In this document: positions 1-10,796 of the stretch, piece by piece
Layout of the letters: each line of letters starts with the position of its first letter
How positions within the stretch are numbered: position 1 is the stretch's first letter
Assembly (NCBI RefSeq): GCF_963678635.1
Contig: NC_087069.1
Span: forward strand, 41,346,831 to 41,410,830
Length of the DNA: 64,000 bases
Direction of reading: 5' to 3'
Source: Symsagittifera roscoffensis
Taxonomy: Eukaryota > Xenacoelomorpha > Acoela > Convolutidae
The notes under the pieces: model-generated
The model's input: the letters and a program-made list of their open reading frames with translations, nothing else
Told to the model about the DNA's origin: nothing
Databases searched by the model: none
Made by a program: the position numbers and the translations under genes

Positions 1-1705
1 AAAAAAATAGCATTACGAAAACGGATTATCAGCCGACAGAAATTAAGACAGGAACCACAAATCCGAAAAAAAATCAACATTTTTCAGAAGATAATTGAAA
101 ACACCAAGTACTGCCTCAACTGAACGAAAATAAAAATTTACGCGAAAATTCGATAAATTGAGCATGTCAGCAGAATTGAAGAAGAGAGTGTAAGAAAAGT
201 TGCTTAAGGAAAAAAGTCTAGTTCCCGATTACAAGCCATTTTCTGTAAATTTTTGACCGCTTCCACAGAGCGAAATTATTATATCGCTCGACTTCGAACA
301 GCAGTTCAATATGGCACTTCTTTCTGCAATGAAGAAACTACCAGATCGAAAATTCAAACACTCAAAGGTCGGAAAAATATTTATATCAAATTGAATAAGT
401 CGTCTTATGTGGGAGTCAGTAATATAGGCGCATTTAGTGTTAAAAAAAATTTAATAGTGCTTCAACCGCAGATTTTGAAACTCAAAAATAGGAAATAACT
501 ATTCACAACAATGCCTCGTAATCAAAGAACAAATTAAAAAGAAATGTAAAAAAAGAATTGCCGGTTACTGTGCAAGCAGCAGAGAAGGTTCCGATCATAG
601 TATTTAAAAAAACCAAAAAGTATGTTTTTTTTCTGCGTGGTGTGATAAAATAATCTGAACGAAAAACTAGAACTTTGGCATAAACTAGAAACTAAGCAGG
701 TATCGACAGTCATACTAAATTAGTCAAATTGGAAAACAGTTTTTGTAGAAAAATGACTAGAAAACCAACATCTTTTTTCAGTTTAGAAAAAAACTGATTG
801 CGTTTTGAAGTTTCTGATTCTGTAAATGTTGCTCGAAACTCCAAAAATTAACATTCCTGGAGTAAAACTAAACTTGCGAGGCTTAAAATAAGGATATATG
901 AGCTAATGTAAGCCTGCTCGCTCGCTTTATTTCAAACCGGTTTTTCTCGGCACTGAGGAACTTTTCAAATGTCATTCAAATCACGACTGAAAGGGCTTCA
1001 ATATGATACAAGACTCAACCCAGTCCAAAGATTATTTGTGTAACCTAATTTTGCGTGGAAAACAAAAAAAAACACCTGAATAGAAAGTTCCTCTCCATTT
1101 TCAATTGCGCCAATTCAAACAGCCTGGAAAAAGACGAATTCCTAAATGAAAACAAACGCAATTCCCGAGATCTTTCGGTGGAAGCTTATTTGACATGAAC
1201 TTTAAACCGGTTAAAACTTCCTTCTCATTAAAAATTAAGACAAAACCAACATTGAGTTGAAACGCCCAATTTAGGCCAAAAACCAACATTGAGTAGAATA
1301 ACGCCCATTACGGTTTGATAATCCCGAAAAAATATCGGTCCTACATATTTGATTAACGCTGATCTATTTGAATAAACTGCTTAAATTGACTTTCCGCCTT
1401 ATCGCTTGAGAAAATCGGAGATCCGTCCCTGAAATTAACTTATCTGCGAAACTATTTTTTGCTCCATTTTTAACTTTATCGTGAACACCTCAATCAGAAC
1501 TCACCTTCAGATTTTTGAAAAACAAGCCAAATTCAACCGGTTCTTTTTAAGCTCAATTTAAAAAGATTTGATTTAGAAAAAATAGATTATCAGAATCAAC
1601 AAATAATTTCATTTTTAAAATAAAGATATAAATTTGTGCAACAAAAAACATCTACTAGTTTTTGTACTTGTTCTAACTGAATGATTATGTCAATTATTTG
1701 AGCTG
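1..1705. other. non-coding AT-rich DNA
   Basis: I see no supported gene here. The short open frames lack splice context and family resemblance. A local tandem duplication of about 33 bp around 1247-1295 repeats the phrase aaccaacattgagt twice. The stretch at 205-235 (gttcccgattacaag) resembles pieces near the SINE fragments at 23.9 and 45.7 kb, so some of this is probably repeat debris. Confidence 0.5.
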
Positions 1706-1927
1706 CTAGAACGAAAAACTTTCTCCGTCCCTTTCTAAGCTCTTAGTCAGCCCTTCGTATATTTTCAATGCCGAAGGTGGCAACTCTCGATGACCTGTTC
1801 TCTCGTTCAGTGAGCAGAGGAGTCGTCTGTCAACTTCTTTGCTTCTCATCTTCAGCATTGAACTGTACATCACTTTGTAGTAAAACTCACGCTGGGTTTG
1901 ACTTCCACCAAGTGTCAAAATTTCATC
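1706..1927 (-). CDS. terminal exon of an unrecognised helical protein
   Basis: On the minus strand a splice acceptor (ttatttgtcag) precedes an open frame that starts DEILTLGGSQTQREFYYKV and ends, after about 73 codons, in FSF and a TAG stop. The phase (0) matches the donor of the exon at 3441-3850, so I read them as consecutive. The sequence is charged and predicted helical, with KMRSKEVDRRLL and LKIYEGLTKSLERDG. The ending recalls the IYEGL tail of VPS35, but the rest does not match that family, so I assign no function. The intron between the two exons is filled by a hairpin repeat element. Confidence 0.6.
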   Translation of the reverse strand, partial: DEILTLGGSQTQREFYYKVMYSSMLKMRSKEVDRRLLCSLNERTGHRELPPSALKIYEGLTKSLERDGESFSF

Positions 1928-2214
1928 CTGACAAATAAAAATTTGCCACTTTACAAAGAAAGAAAAATTGGGCTCTTTTCCAGCTGCCCACCCTCCTTGA
2001 AAATAATAAAAAAAACTGTCAGAAAATTGGTTTTTTGAAAATTTCCATTGTCCACGATTGTCTAAAATTGTTCACGCTTATTGTAGTTTAGAACCTCGTG
2101 AGTCATCTAAGAAGACTTCCTTTAATCAATTTTCAGAAAAATTAAGCGGGAATGGAAAACAGCCGAATTGATATGAAACGTGTTTTATTTCAAGTGTATC
2201 AAAAACCAAATTAA

Positions 2215-3276
2215 AACAAGACTGCTCGTATCAGGGCGAAGCCCTGATGTTCCGACTGCCTTTTAAGGTTTATGGGGCAGTAATAACATTTAAAAATTAA
2301 ATGAAATAAAAATGAAAAAAAAAAAATCATCCCCCACGCGCCATATAAAGTACAAAAGGATAAATTTCGCTCCTTGCAACAAATCACTTATGGCAAATAC
2401 GCTTCTTCTTTCAACCAATTTGGAACGATTTCTAAGACGGATCAACTCTCCGCTTACACGTTAATAACGCGAAATTCATCGCGCGTTAATTGTCCCAAAT
2501 TGGCCAAAATGGCAATGTTTAAACCCCCGTACCTTTACAAAAAATGATCACAGGTGAAATATCTTTTTAAATTTGAGCTCAGGACAACAATACCTTTCGA
2601 ATGATAAAAAAAAGTCGAAAATGGCTAGTTAAAAAGTCGAAATTTGTCTGAAAAAAACCCACCCCGAGCACAAATATTCCGTTACTTTCGTATCGAAAGG
2701 CGGAACAACAAAACATACAAAGATCACTTACTTGTGATCTTCTACAGACTAATTGTTCCGACTTTGTATACGAAAGTAACGGAATATTTGTGCTCGGGGT
2801 GGGTTTTTTTTTCTTCAGACAAATTTCGACTTTTTAACTAGCCGTTTTTGACGGAATTTTTTTATATCATTCGAAAGGTATTGTTGTCCTGATCTCAAAT
2901 TTGAAAAAATATTTCACCTGTGATCATTTTTCGTACAGTTACGGGGTTTAAAGACTGCCATTTTGGCCAATTTGGGACAATTAACGCGCGTACATTTCGC
3001 GCTATTAACGCGTAAGCGGAGAGTTAATCCGTCTTAGAAATCGTTCCAAATTGTTGGAAGGAAGCTTATTTGCCATAAATTATTTTTTACTAGAAGCGAA
3101 ATCGATCACTTTATACTTTATATGGCGTGTGGGGGGATGAGTTTCACGAAAAATCTCAAATTAAAAAAAAATCATTTTTATTTATCACATTCAATTTTTT
3201 CATGTTATTATTGCTCCATATACCTTAAGAGGCAGTCGGAACATTCAGGGTCTTGCCTTGATACGAACAGTCTTGT
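2215..3276. repeat. intact ~1.06-kb hairpin (foldback/MITE) element, family A
   Basis: The left half reads as a near-perfect inverted copy of the right half. Arms are about 500 bp and meet near 2730. The ends are aacaagactgctcgtatcag on the left and its complement with cagtcttgtt on the right. Conserved inner landmarks are gttccgactgcc, the ttaattgtcccaaattgg block, gatcacaggtgaaatatc and ccgagcacaaatattccg. No protein is encoded. A TTAA lies next to both ends, but the target-site duplication is not resolved cleanly. At least ten partial relatives occur in this window, so this copy serves as the family reference. It sits inside the intron between 1928 and 3440. Confidence 0.9.
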
Positions 3277-3440
3277 TAATCAATTAGCGCTGTTTAAAGG
3301 GCCCAAAGACGCTTTTTCAATTATTTTCGTTCGTGGTTTACCCCATCTATTATTCAAACATTGGAGTGAGTGTTACATTAAACGGGTAAAACCATCATTA
3401 GTTTCTCTTGAAAACTCAATCCAGTAAACTGTTCACAGAC

Positions 3441-3850
3441 CTGTACGCTGTAAACTTTGTCTGTTGCCAGTGAGTAGTCATCTAAGGAATACGCAGTCAC
3501 AGAATCCATCATGCTCAATCCGAAGTCTTCGTACTTCTTAACTATATCGTGCTCTTTATATTTACTGGTGAAGTTGTTAACAGAGTGGCGAAAAGTATTG
3601 TAACCAGAGTAATCTTCGGCGCCAAGCAGCGCGGCGGCGAAATGCGTAGCAAAGTACGCACATCCATGGTCCGTTATTTTGTCGCTCACTTTCGTAAGGA
3701 GTTGCGTGAACTCAGCGTTGTCGACAATTTGACTTGACATCCGCAGTGACCAGAGGAGAGCGCATGCGTCGCTGAGCCGTGAAGCTGAGTTGACTTGATC
3801 AGCGAGTTTTGATTGTAATACGACAAGAGACTCGTCATATTGGCTGTGTT
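3441..3850 (-). CDS. internal exon of an unrecognised helical protein
   Basis: An open frame of 136 codons lies between a strong acceptor (a run of T followed by TAG, exon starting at 3850, phase 1) and a donor CAG|GTCTGTG at 3441/3440 (phase 0). It passes through DACALLWSLRMSSQIVDN and FATHFAAALLGAEDYSGYN and ends DKVYSVQ. The ATG at 3738-3740 could start translation, but the frame stays open 36 codons further up to the acceptor, so I treat the exon as internal and the gene as 5' incomplete. The following exon is 1706-1927. The composition is helical and acidic, with no signal peptide. I do not recognise the family; a BAR-like or other helical scaffold is possible but unproven. Confidence 0.6.
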
Positions 3851-3931
3851 CTAAAAAAAAAAACGTTTTTTTTTTTTTGTTTCAGTGTGCTGATATATCG
3901 TTTTCGCGTAGTAAAAAGAAGAGAGTAATAA

Positions 3932-4028
3932 AGTAGCAAAGTCGTGAGCCAATCAGAATCGATATAAGAAAACAAACGTACAAAACATTTCCTCTCTCGA
4001 TTATAATTAGCTCACGACTTTGTCTACT
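3932..4028. repeat. short inverted repeat
   Basis: agtagcaaagtcgtgagc at 3932 pairs with gctcacgactttgtctact ending at 4028. The arms are about 33 nt with a few mismatches, around a 30-nt loop. It lies just upstream of the minus-strand exon at 3441-3850. It may be a small MITE or a regulatory hairpin; nothing decides between them. Confidence 0.7.
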
Positions 4029-4039
4029 TTTTGACTGTC

Positions 4040-5015
4040 TATTTTTTGACCGCACTCCAAACAGTAAAGTCAGAGAACAGTAAAGGGGATCCTGAAGTAG
4101 TCTTACAGGCACCAAATATATATAGCATCGAACTGATCAAAACGGTTATTTGGCTTTCCAAGAATTGTACGTAAATATGTACTGACACAAAGGTCAATGT
4201 GTGTGGAAACCATCTGATACCCAAAAAGGCTTAACTCATTTTAGAGGTCAACTGTTATGGGCTAAATTTTCGCCATTGGCTAATTTTTTAAGAACCAAAA
4301 ACTATGAACCATAATGTAAATAATATTTGTAAGATGATACTTAATCGTCATTCAATTTAGTTTATTGTAAATATCCTGACAATGCACGTAGTTGCGAAAA
4401 TGTTTGAAAATATTTTTATCCAAATTTCCTTTTATAAGCTTTGCTAACCTACATTATAAACGGAACGGTACTGAGTCAAATTGTTAAGATACACTTATTA
4501 AATAAACTTAGTAAATAGCCGTTGAACACATTTACTTCCTGTGAAATTTCAGACGTATGAGCTAGGGACATAAATCAATAACAGGTTGGGAAAGTCCCGT
4601 CGTTCCTACTTTTTTTTTTAAATTTTCTTTTTAAAATAATCGGAAGGTCGAAAGTATCATAGTAACGGAGGTTACAACCAGGAGTCCCGTCATCACATTA
4701 TCCAGTCAAAAACCTCGAATTTCCTGGATATGGAAGAGCAAAGAATAATGTGCATAAAGTAAAGAGAAACAGATGGTTGGGAATCAAGCCAACCAGATTG
4801 AGAAAACTAACACCTGCACAGAATAAACTGAAGTTGAAAAAGACTGACTTGATATGAGGCTACGGGCCTATCATATAATAAGGGTCTATCATATACCTTT
4901 GATGAGTGAAGTAAACATATTCCTTATTTAAATTTACTTTTATAATTTCCCCTTATATTCCTATTATATTTTCACAACCAATTGATTTTTCTAGCAAAAA
5001 ATCTGTTCCTTCAAA
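4040..5015. other. non-coding DNA
   Basis: I see no gene. The phrase gggcctatcatat near 4863 is repeated in degenerate form about 20 bp later (gggtctatcatat). The rest is AT-rich, without landmarks. Confidence 0.4.
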
Positions 5016-5019
5016 AAGA

Positions 5020-5412
5020 TGTCAATTAAAATGGGCCCTTCCGTCATGCGACGATACGTGCACAGGTTGGATAGGGCCGTACCAACGCTATATAAATACA
5101 TCCGCAAAAATTTATGAATAAATCAATGCATCCAGAGAATTGTCAATTAAAATCTACCCTCCTCGATTATAGCACCAATAGAATTGTCTATGTTGGATGT
5201 ATTTTTAAGTTTTTTTGCAACCCCTGAGGCAGAGGATTGCACTCCTCAGAAGTGCAAAACTTATTTTTGTTCTTATAAACTTTATTGTGTCCGAGTATGA
5301 TGCTGTAAAATCGACTTGATTTCTTCATAAGACTTTGCTGATGTATTTATAATGCGATGGTATGGTCCTATCCAACCTGTATATGATGGAAGGGTTCATT
5401 TTAATTGAGACC
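5020..5412. repeat. ~390-bp foldback element
   Basis: The left arm (about 5022-5108) contains gtcaattaaaatgggccctt, acaggttggatagggcc and tataaatacatcc. The right arm (about 5338-5410) carries the reverse complement of each in reverse order: gatgtatttataatgcg, ggtcctatccaacctgt and cattttaattgagaccc. Arms are about 75-85 bp at roughly 80-85% identity by eye. The centre is non-coding and includes a second copy of gtcaattaaaat at 5142. This is a non-autonomous foldback element, unrelated in sequence to family A. Confidence 0.85.
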
Positions 5413-5755
5413 CTTCTTAAAAATTTCTTATCTTATTTGCCATGTTTGACCTCGAAAAATTCACAATTTTTAACGTTTAACTAAAATACCTAAAACTCGA
5501 ACTTAACAAAGAGGCAATTGAAAACAATATCTATTTAAAAAAACTTATATCGAGAAGTTGATTGCATCAACAAAATACGAAAAATATAATATATTTCGAT
5601 GTCAACTTTTTTGTAATAGTGGCTTGTCAAAAATTCCAAAGCCACTTTTGGAAATAAAACTGGGAACTTTGAAAAAAATCACATTATAAAAAAAAAACAA
5701 ATGAACGAGCGAATGCAAACAAATGTAAGTAACCAAGAAATGAGCAACCAAGTAT

Positions 5756-6330
5756 TTGATAAACCAAAGCAACAAGAACACAACAAAAATTAAAACTAAG
5801 AGCTGGACATCAAGGTGGCTTTTGTTGGATGATTCAATTGTTAGAATGAATGGCGAACAGGTATCTGCAAAATATTTGCCAATAGGTTTTGTAGGATTTA
5901 AAGCATCTGGATTATTGGAGCATGCGAGAAACAGCAAATCAAGCAAATTTAAACCTGTATTAGCCCTGATTCGAATAAATGGCTGCAAATAAAGAAACTG
6001 ATGAAAAGGAAAACCTGAGTAACTTTTTTATCTACAAAATAATGCATTTAATAAATCATAAAATCTCCCCCTAAAGCAATGTCCGTTTAAACAGTGAACC
6101 CTTTGGAAGCTTTTAGAAAGGATTTGAATGCAAATGTAGAGAAACCAAACCAGCAGATTTTAAAATCAGCGATAAATTTCAAGGATTTAGATGAAGTAGA
6201 AATGGATATTTTGGACAATAACAAAATTATTATACAGATCATTTGGTCTTTCAGCCACAGATGGACCCCATCCTTCTGATACGAGTGTGAAATTTATAGC
6301 GCATTTTTAGACTCAATCAGTAATTCCAAA
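5756..6330 (+). pseudogene. LINE ORF1 SGNH-hydrolase-like domain, broken
   Basis: An open frame at 5756-5992 carries LLLDDSIVRMNGEQ, which fits block I of SGNH hydrolases (GDS with the Gly replaced), followed by YLPIGFVGFKASGLLEHA. A further 250 bp downstream another frame carries TDGPHPSDTSVKFIAHF, matching the DxxH block V with its downstream helix. Frameshifts and stops lie between. In intact LINEs of this type the domain is an ORF1 esterase thought to help with RNA or membrane binding. This copy cannot be functional. Confidence 0.7.
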
Positions 6331-7609
6331 TTTTCAGCCAATCAATCTGATGTTACTGTACAGTCGAAAAAAAACCATCAGCCGTCCACCTTTTTCCAAA
6401 CAAGCAACCGATAGGTTACTATTTTTTGAAATCAGTGGAAGACTTTTCAAAAAACAAATTCATTTTTTTTCTCGGAAACTTGAGCGATTTAACTTTAAAA
6501 CCACTCTGTTTTGCATACTACAAATTTCTGCTCGTTTTTTTGCTGCTTGTCTAATTTTTTTGTCTCGAAAAGCAAGTTTAGGAAAACTGACATATTTTAC
6601 GGGGTAGCATCAGCTCCCACAAAAAACCTAGACAGCGAAACTGAAACAAAATGAACGAAGATCAATCTCACTGACTCATTTTTGATATTTTACTTTTTTA
6701 TTCACGGGGTTGTAGAAACCAATACAAGACCCGTTGCAACAGTTTAACCGATCCTCAAAATTTGCTCTTAAGTGCTAATAATGTGATCTTCATATTTTTA
6801 GAAAACTTTTGTACAATTGAAGCAAAAAATGTGCTGAAAAAGGAATGGTTTGAGTCAGAATGCAAACAAGAACCGAAAAACAAACAACTTTTACTGTCAA
6901 TTTACCAAAACCAGAAGTAAAAGAATAACTGCTGAAACTAACCCGATCTGCCTTGATATATAAGCCTAAGCTATCAGAATTCAGCAAGGAAAATAGTCGC
7001 AAAACTGCTACCCACTTCTCAGCACTTCAGCCAAAACTTATAATTTATAGAAACAGGTTCGCGCTTGCGGTTCCATTGTTTCAAATGTAATGGCACTATG
7101 TAATTCCTTCAATGTAATGATAATTTAAAATATTAAAATTGCTTATTTTGCAATTATTCAGTTTCAAACAAAGTGACTTTTTTTGGTCTTTTGCGCCACA
7201 GTTTTACAACTCGTGTTTTTTTTCAATTTCTACCCTTCCACTTTCAGCCCAAAACAGTGAAGCACTGCTATGATGTACACTGAGTACTTCATCTCAGTAA
7301 ACCCCTTGGACCGCGTTCTTTCTTGATAGTAAATCAATAGTTGGACCCCAGCTAAATTTGTCAATAACGCCCGTATAGATGAGAAAGTTTTCCGATAAAT
7401 AACACCACGATTCAGAAAAGATGAACCAACTGACACTAAAAACTACTGATATTTATTACCTGCGCTCCGATTTTAATTCATTTCAACCTTTCGACTTCAA
7501 TTGATTCTCAAATCACGGAACATTTGGAAAAAAAGTTATTTCAACTTGGAATTTGAAGAAAGATTCCATGCATTCTTATCTATGTTACAAGAAAAAAAAT
7601 CCAAACAAA

Positions 7610-8760
7610 TTTGTTCATGCAGCTTCAGTGGATCATTTAAAAGCTTTCGACCCTATTTTTCAAGAAACTTAAGTGAAAAAGCTACGCAGTATGGTGAATT
7701 CCAACGGTTGACAAAGCACTGAAAAAAAGTTTCCTAAATGACCGAATCCAAAGAATTAATGTTTAAAAAAATTTTCTCCGATTGGTTCGAAGTTCAAACA
7801 GATAGGCACAAGGAACGGTACTAGATCCATTGTTGTTCAATTTATGTAAGAATGATGTTCAAATTTGATTATGTGATGGACTTACCTTGGTACAAAATGC
7901 AGACGGCTGTATAGTTTAGGCTTCATAACTATCTTCAAAGGATGCTCTTGGTCTATTAGAAAAACTTTACTGAAGCTAACAATGTTTTTGCTGAAAACCC
8001 GTTGTAATTGAATGCATGAAAAACAAAATGTATAGTTTTTTCCCAAAAAAATGATAAACAGAAATTGTAAACCATTGGCCTAATTGTAGAAAAAAATTTT
8101 GAATGCGAAAATTTAAGTCTTATTCTTGAATCCAAACTGTCATTTTAAGCACATTTGCAAACAATTTCGCAGAAAAAGGCTCAAAGAATTAAATCAAAAG
8201 ATACAATTGGAAAACAACTTCTCACAAAATCTTTACTTGCCTCGCATCACTGTTTAGTTTTATCACATTTAGAATATGCTGTACTTTTTAACATCAGTTC
8301 GACGCAATTTTAGTGCTTTCTCTAGAGAAGCATTTGAACTGAATTTGGGTGAAAAACATTTTTCGGATCGATACTAACAACTTCTGCAGCTCTGCTTAAA
8401 AGGAAATCATATTTTGGAATCGATAACAGAATTGAACTGAAAAGTATTACAAACTTTTATCAATGTCTTTGTGAAGAAAAACTTCCGCAAAGGACCCTAA
8501 ATTACCGACAGCTAGTTTTAGAAGAAACTGTTGCACAAAACAGATCGTGATTCACAACAATTTGAAAAAAAAAGATTTAAAAAAAATCTTAGAAAACTTG
8601 TATGAACATGGCGTACCAATTGTTTGAAAAAATTTTAAATAGTTTTTGTCAGTTTGAACACAAAAATTCAGCAAGGAAAACGGAGAAAGTTTTGTTAAGG
8701 ACTCATAAAAAGATTATGGAAATTGAAAATGAATTCAAAATTGTTTCTAGGACTGTATGA
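7610..8760 (+). pseudogene. LINE reverse transcriptase remnant
   Basis: Fragments of the RT core appear in shifting frames: LKAFDPIFQET (motif A, near 7640), QGTVLDPLLFNLC (motif B, near 7817), LVQNADGC in place of the YADD motif C, and downstream SLEKHLN and RIELKSITNFYQCLCEEKLP (C-terminal region, near 8320-8490). Several stops and indels interrupt it. The catalytic aspartates are not both preserved, so it is dead. Confidence 0.7.
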
Positions 8761-9059
8761 AAAAATGTCACCTCATAATTCTAACATGAAAATACCGAGG
8801 TCATCAAGCTTACATGGTGGGTAAAAAATTGCGCCGAATTACAGACTCCAAAAATAATTTTGAAAAAATCTTTGATAAAAAGTTAATTTCAAAAAGTTTG
8901 CAATGATTGCTGTTAAAAGCTGAGCAATTTTATGGACCTTCTCAGCTCCAATTTTACATGCGCGTCATATAATCTCGACAATTGTATGCAACAAAATTCT
9001 GCCTCCTGACATGGCGCTCGTTTTATTGCCATTATCGTTAATTTTTGATGTCAAAGTTT

Positions 9060-9345
9060 TTGATGACAAATCGTCAACTCGGTAACTTTTGATGACACCT
9101 GGACCAACCCCCCTCCCGCACCTGAACCAACCCCCATCTTCTGATCTGGTTCAGGTATGGTGGTTTGTGTGTGTGGGGGGTTCGGTTCATTTAGTGTTCA
9201 TGTAATTTGGGGGGAGAGGAGTTGTGAACTAAACGTTGGGGTTGTTGTAAGGGGGCAAAGGGGCAAACGCTTGGGGGAGGGGGGGTTTGTTAATCGAAGG
9301 GGATTATCCACCTCCAATTTTACCCCTTCAAAAATTCTAATAATT
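9060..9345. other. strand-asymmetric G-rich/C-rich patch
   Basis: C runs (aacccccctcccgcacc) precede 9145 and long G runs follow to about 9300 (tgtgtgggggg, ttggggggagagg, gggggagggggggtttg). An inverted repeat acctgaacc...ggttcaggt at 9120-9156 marks the switch. No protein is credible here. The plus strand past 9160 could fold as a G-quadruplex. Confidence 0.6.
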
Positions 9346-9519
9346 TAAAAACACTCTTGAAAGGAACAAAACTCAGTTATTGAGTAATATAAGAAAAGTA
9401 AAAAAAAATATATCAAAGTTGCGCAGAAAAAAATTAAATTGAAAACGAAACCATTTTTAATTTAAAGCGTAGAAAATACTATATGCACGTTGAAATTTGC
9501 ATCTCAATAAAGTGGATTA

Positions 9520-9702
9520 AAATTGATCATAATTGAGTTTCATTGTCAGTGTCCAAAAACAAAGAAAAAAATTATTAGGATGGATTAAAAATGGATTTTA
9601 CTGCCTCGAAAAATAGTAATATTGAAATCCGTTTTAATTGATAATAAAAAATTTTTTTCCACTTTTGTGGACACTGACCATCAAACTCAATTATAATCGA
9701 TG
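9520..9702. repeat. ~180-bp foldback element
   Basis: The left arm begins ataattgagtttcattgtca and includes gtcagtgtcca. The right arm ends with the reverse complement (tggacactgaccatcaaact, then caattataatcgatg). Arms are about 75 bp with moderate divergence. It is non-coding and lies just 3' of the TTC38-like gene. Confidence 0.8.
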
Positions 9703-9744
9703 TTTATTCATGGAACTCCAACACGGATTGTCATACAATTTCCG

Positions 9745-9924
9745 TTATATGAGTATTGCCAGTAAATTGAATTCTAAAACTATATGTCCAGTATGTTTTT
9801 GCAAAACAAAAAGCTTGCCTGGTCGCTTGATGAAGTTTTCAGCATGAAATTTGTAGGATTTTTCGTAATTGCCATATATTTGAAATCGCAAGACTACCTT
9901 TTCTGCTTCACGGAGCAGGTCAGG
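9745..9924 (-). CDS. possible third exon of the TTC38-like gene
   Basis: After an acceptor (ttttttag, exon from 9924) the minus strand is open for 59 codons, with LLREAEKVVLRFQIYGNYEK near its start and LAILI before the stop. It follows the TTC38-like exon at 9957-10148 by only 32 bp. The phase conflicts: exon 2 ends in phase 1, while this frame needs phase 0. An internal acceptor (ggtag|tcttgcg) would restore phase. The GNYEKSYKFH stretch sits where TTC38 has its next TPR helix pair, but the match is weak. It may be a real exon, a decayed exon, or chance. Confidence 0.3.
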   Translation of the reverse strand, partial: PDLLREAEKVVLRFQIYGNYEKSYKFHAENFIKRPGKLFVLQKHTGHIVLEFNLLAILI

Positions 9925-9956
9925 CTAAAAAACCAAGAAAAAACTGATTGTTTTAC

Positions 9957-10148
9957 CTGCTAGCAAATATGCTACATGCCAGGTATTGTGAAACCCGAGT
10001 GTTGAATCCACATAACAGTCATCTTCATCCCTCATCAAGTTAAGAGCATCTTCTGTTCTTCCGTTGTATTCCAGAGAGTGACACTCGGCATGGATTATCC
10101 AGGGATGTCTGGGATCCTTCTGGAACGCTCTTTCGACCAGTTTGGAAC
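9957..10148 (-). CDS. TTC38-like tetratricopeptide protein, exon 2
   Basis: Acceptor acacag and donor CAG|GTAAAA bound 192 nt, phase 1 in and phase 1 out. The translation runs SKLVERAFQKDPRHPWIIHA, then HSLEYNGRTEDAL and GFHNTWHVAYLLA. It lines up with the part of TTC38 where a conserved His/Trp-rich motif (HNYWHWALYL in the human protein) follows a TPR helix pair. TTC38 proteins are about 470 residues of TPR repeats whose biochemical role is not established. With exon 1 this gives about 255 residues; the C-terminal half is not convincingly found. Confidence 0.75.
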
Positions 10149-10796
10149 CTGTGTTTGATTGATTGCAATTTTATTGTCTTGTCTTTATGATATTTTTAAG
10201 ATGTAATTATAGCAGGAACCTAATCTTTGCTACTGATTTATAAACACACGAAAAAACTGTTATTGTTCTAAAACTTCATGCACCTGGAACGTTTTGGAAT
10301 TGTTTATTTATAAAATTTGTTTTTTGTTTTTAGGAATGGCTAAAAAAAATCAACTTGTTTATAGGTGAAAATTCGTTTCATTCGTTTGCCAACTGGCCTC
10401 GAATTTTCCTGTACTCAAAAACTCTGCTGTAAAACAAAATCAAAAATTAGCTGATTTTTTTGTGTTCGACCAGTTTTGCATAAAACAACCTATTTTTGAG
10501 TTGAAGTTTGAAATGCCCCCTCCTTGATAAAATACTGAAAAAGGTTTTCCTCTAATGATAACTGTGAGCGCAACCTTGTACTATCGGAACTGCAATTGAA
10601 GAGTTTTCTACTTTGGATCTTGTTAACTATCCCCCCTTATGGTACCTTGTTACGAATATCCCCCCGTTTAAGAAAGACTCGATCAGTTGACCATTTACAA
10701 GCTTTGTACCTTGGTAACTATCCCCCCTATTGCAATAGGGGGAAATAAATAACAAGATCATCTTCTTTATCTTCTATTGCAATCTATCCCCAATAC

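Larger units (their letters stand above)
5750..8760 (+). mobile_element. decayed non-LTR retrotransposon (CR1/L2-like)
   Basis: Two readable islands in the right order and orientation support a rotted LINE: an SGNH-esterase ORF1 at about 5756-6330 and reverse transcriptase at about 7610-8760. Many frameshifts and stops separate them. The architecture matches the better-preserved LINE at 35-39.9 kb, and the C-terminal RT stretch lines up with that element, including a SLEK-type motif followed by LK..I..., although the copies are strongly diverged. The region between 6340 and 7600 should hold the endonuclease, but I cannot read its motifs. Boundaries are approximate. Confidence 0.75.

Noticed and set aside
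1706-3850. VPS35 C-terminus
   Set aside because: The IYEGL ending and a CALLWS-like phrase are suggestive, but spacing and the rest of the sequence do not match that family.
5602-5988. Minus-strand 128-codon hydrophobic frame
   Set aside because: It lies antisense to the SGNH remnant of the decayed LINE and consists of complements of AT-rich codons.
9157-9348. Glycine/valine-rich plus-strand protein
   Set aside because: It is the translation of a G-run-rich low-complexity patch with no other support.
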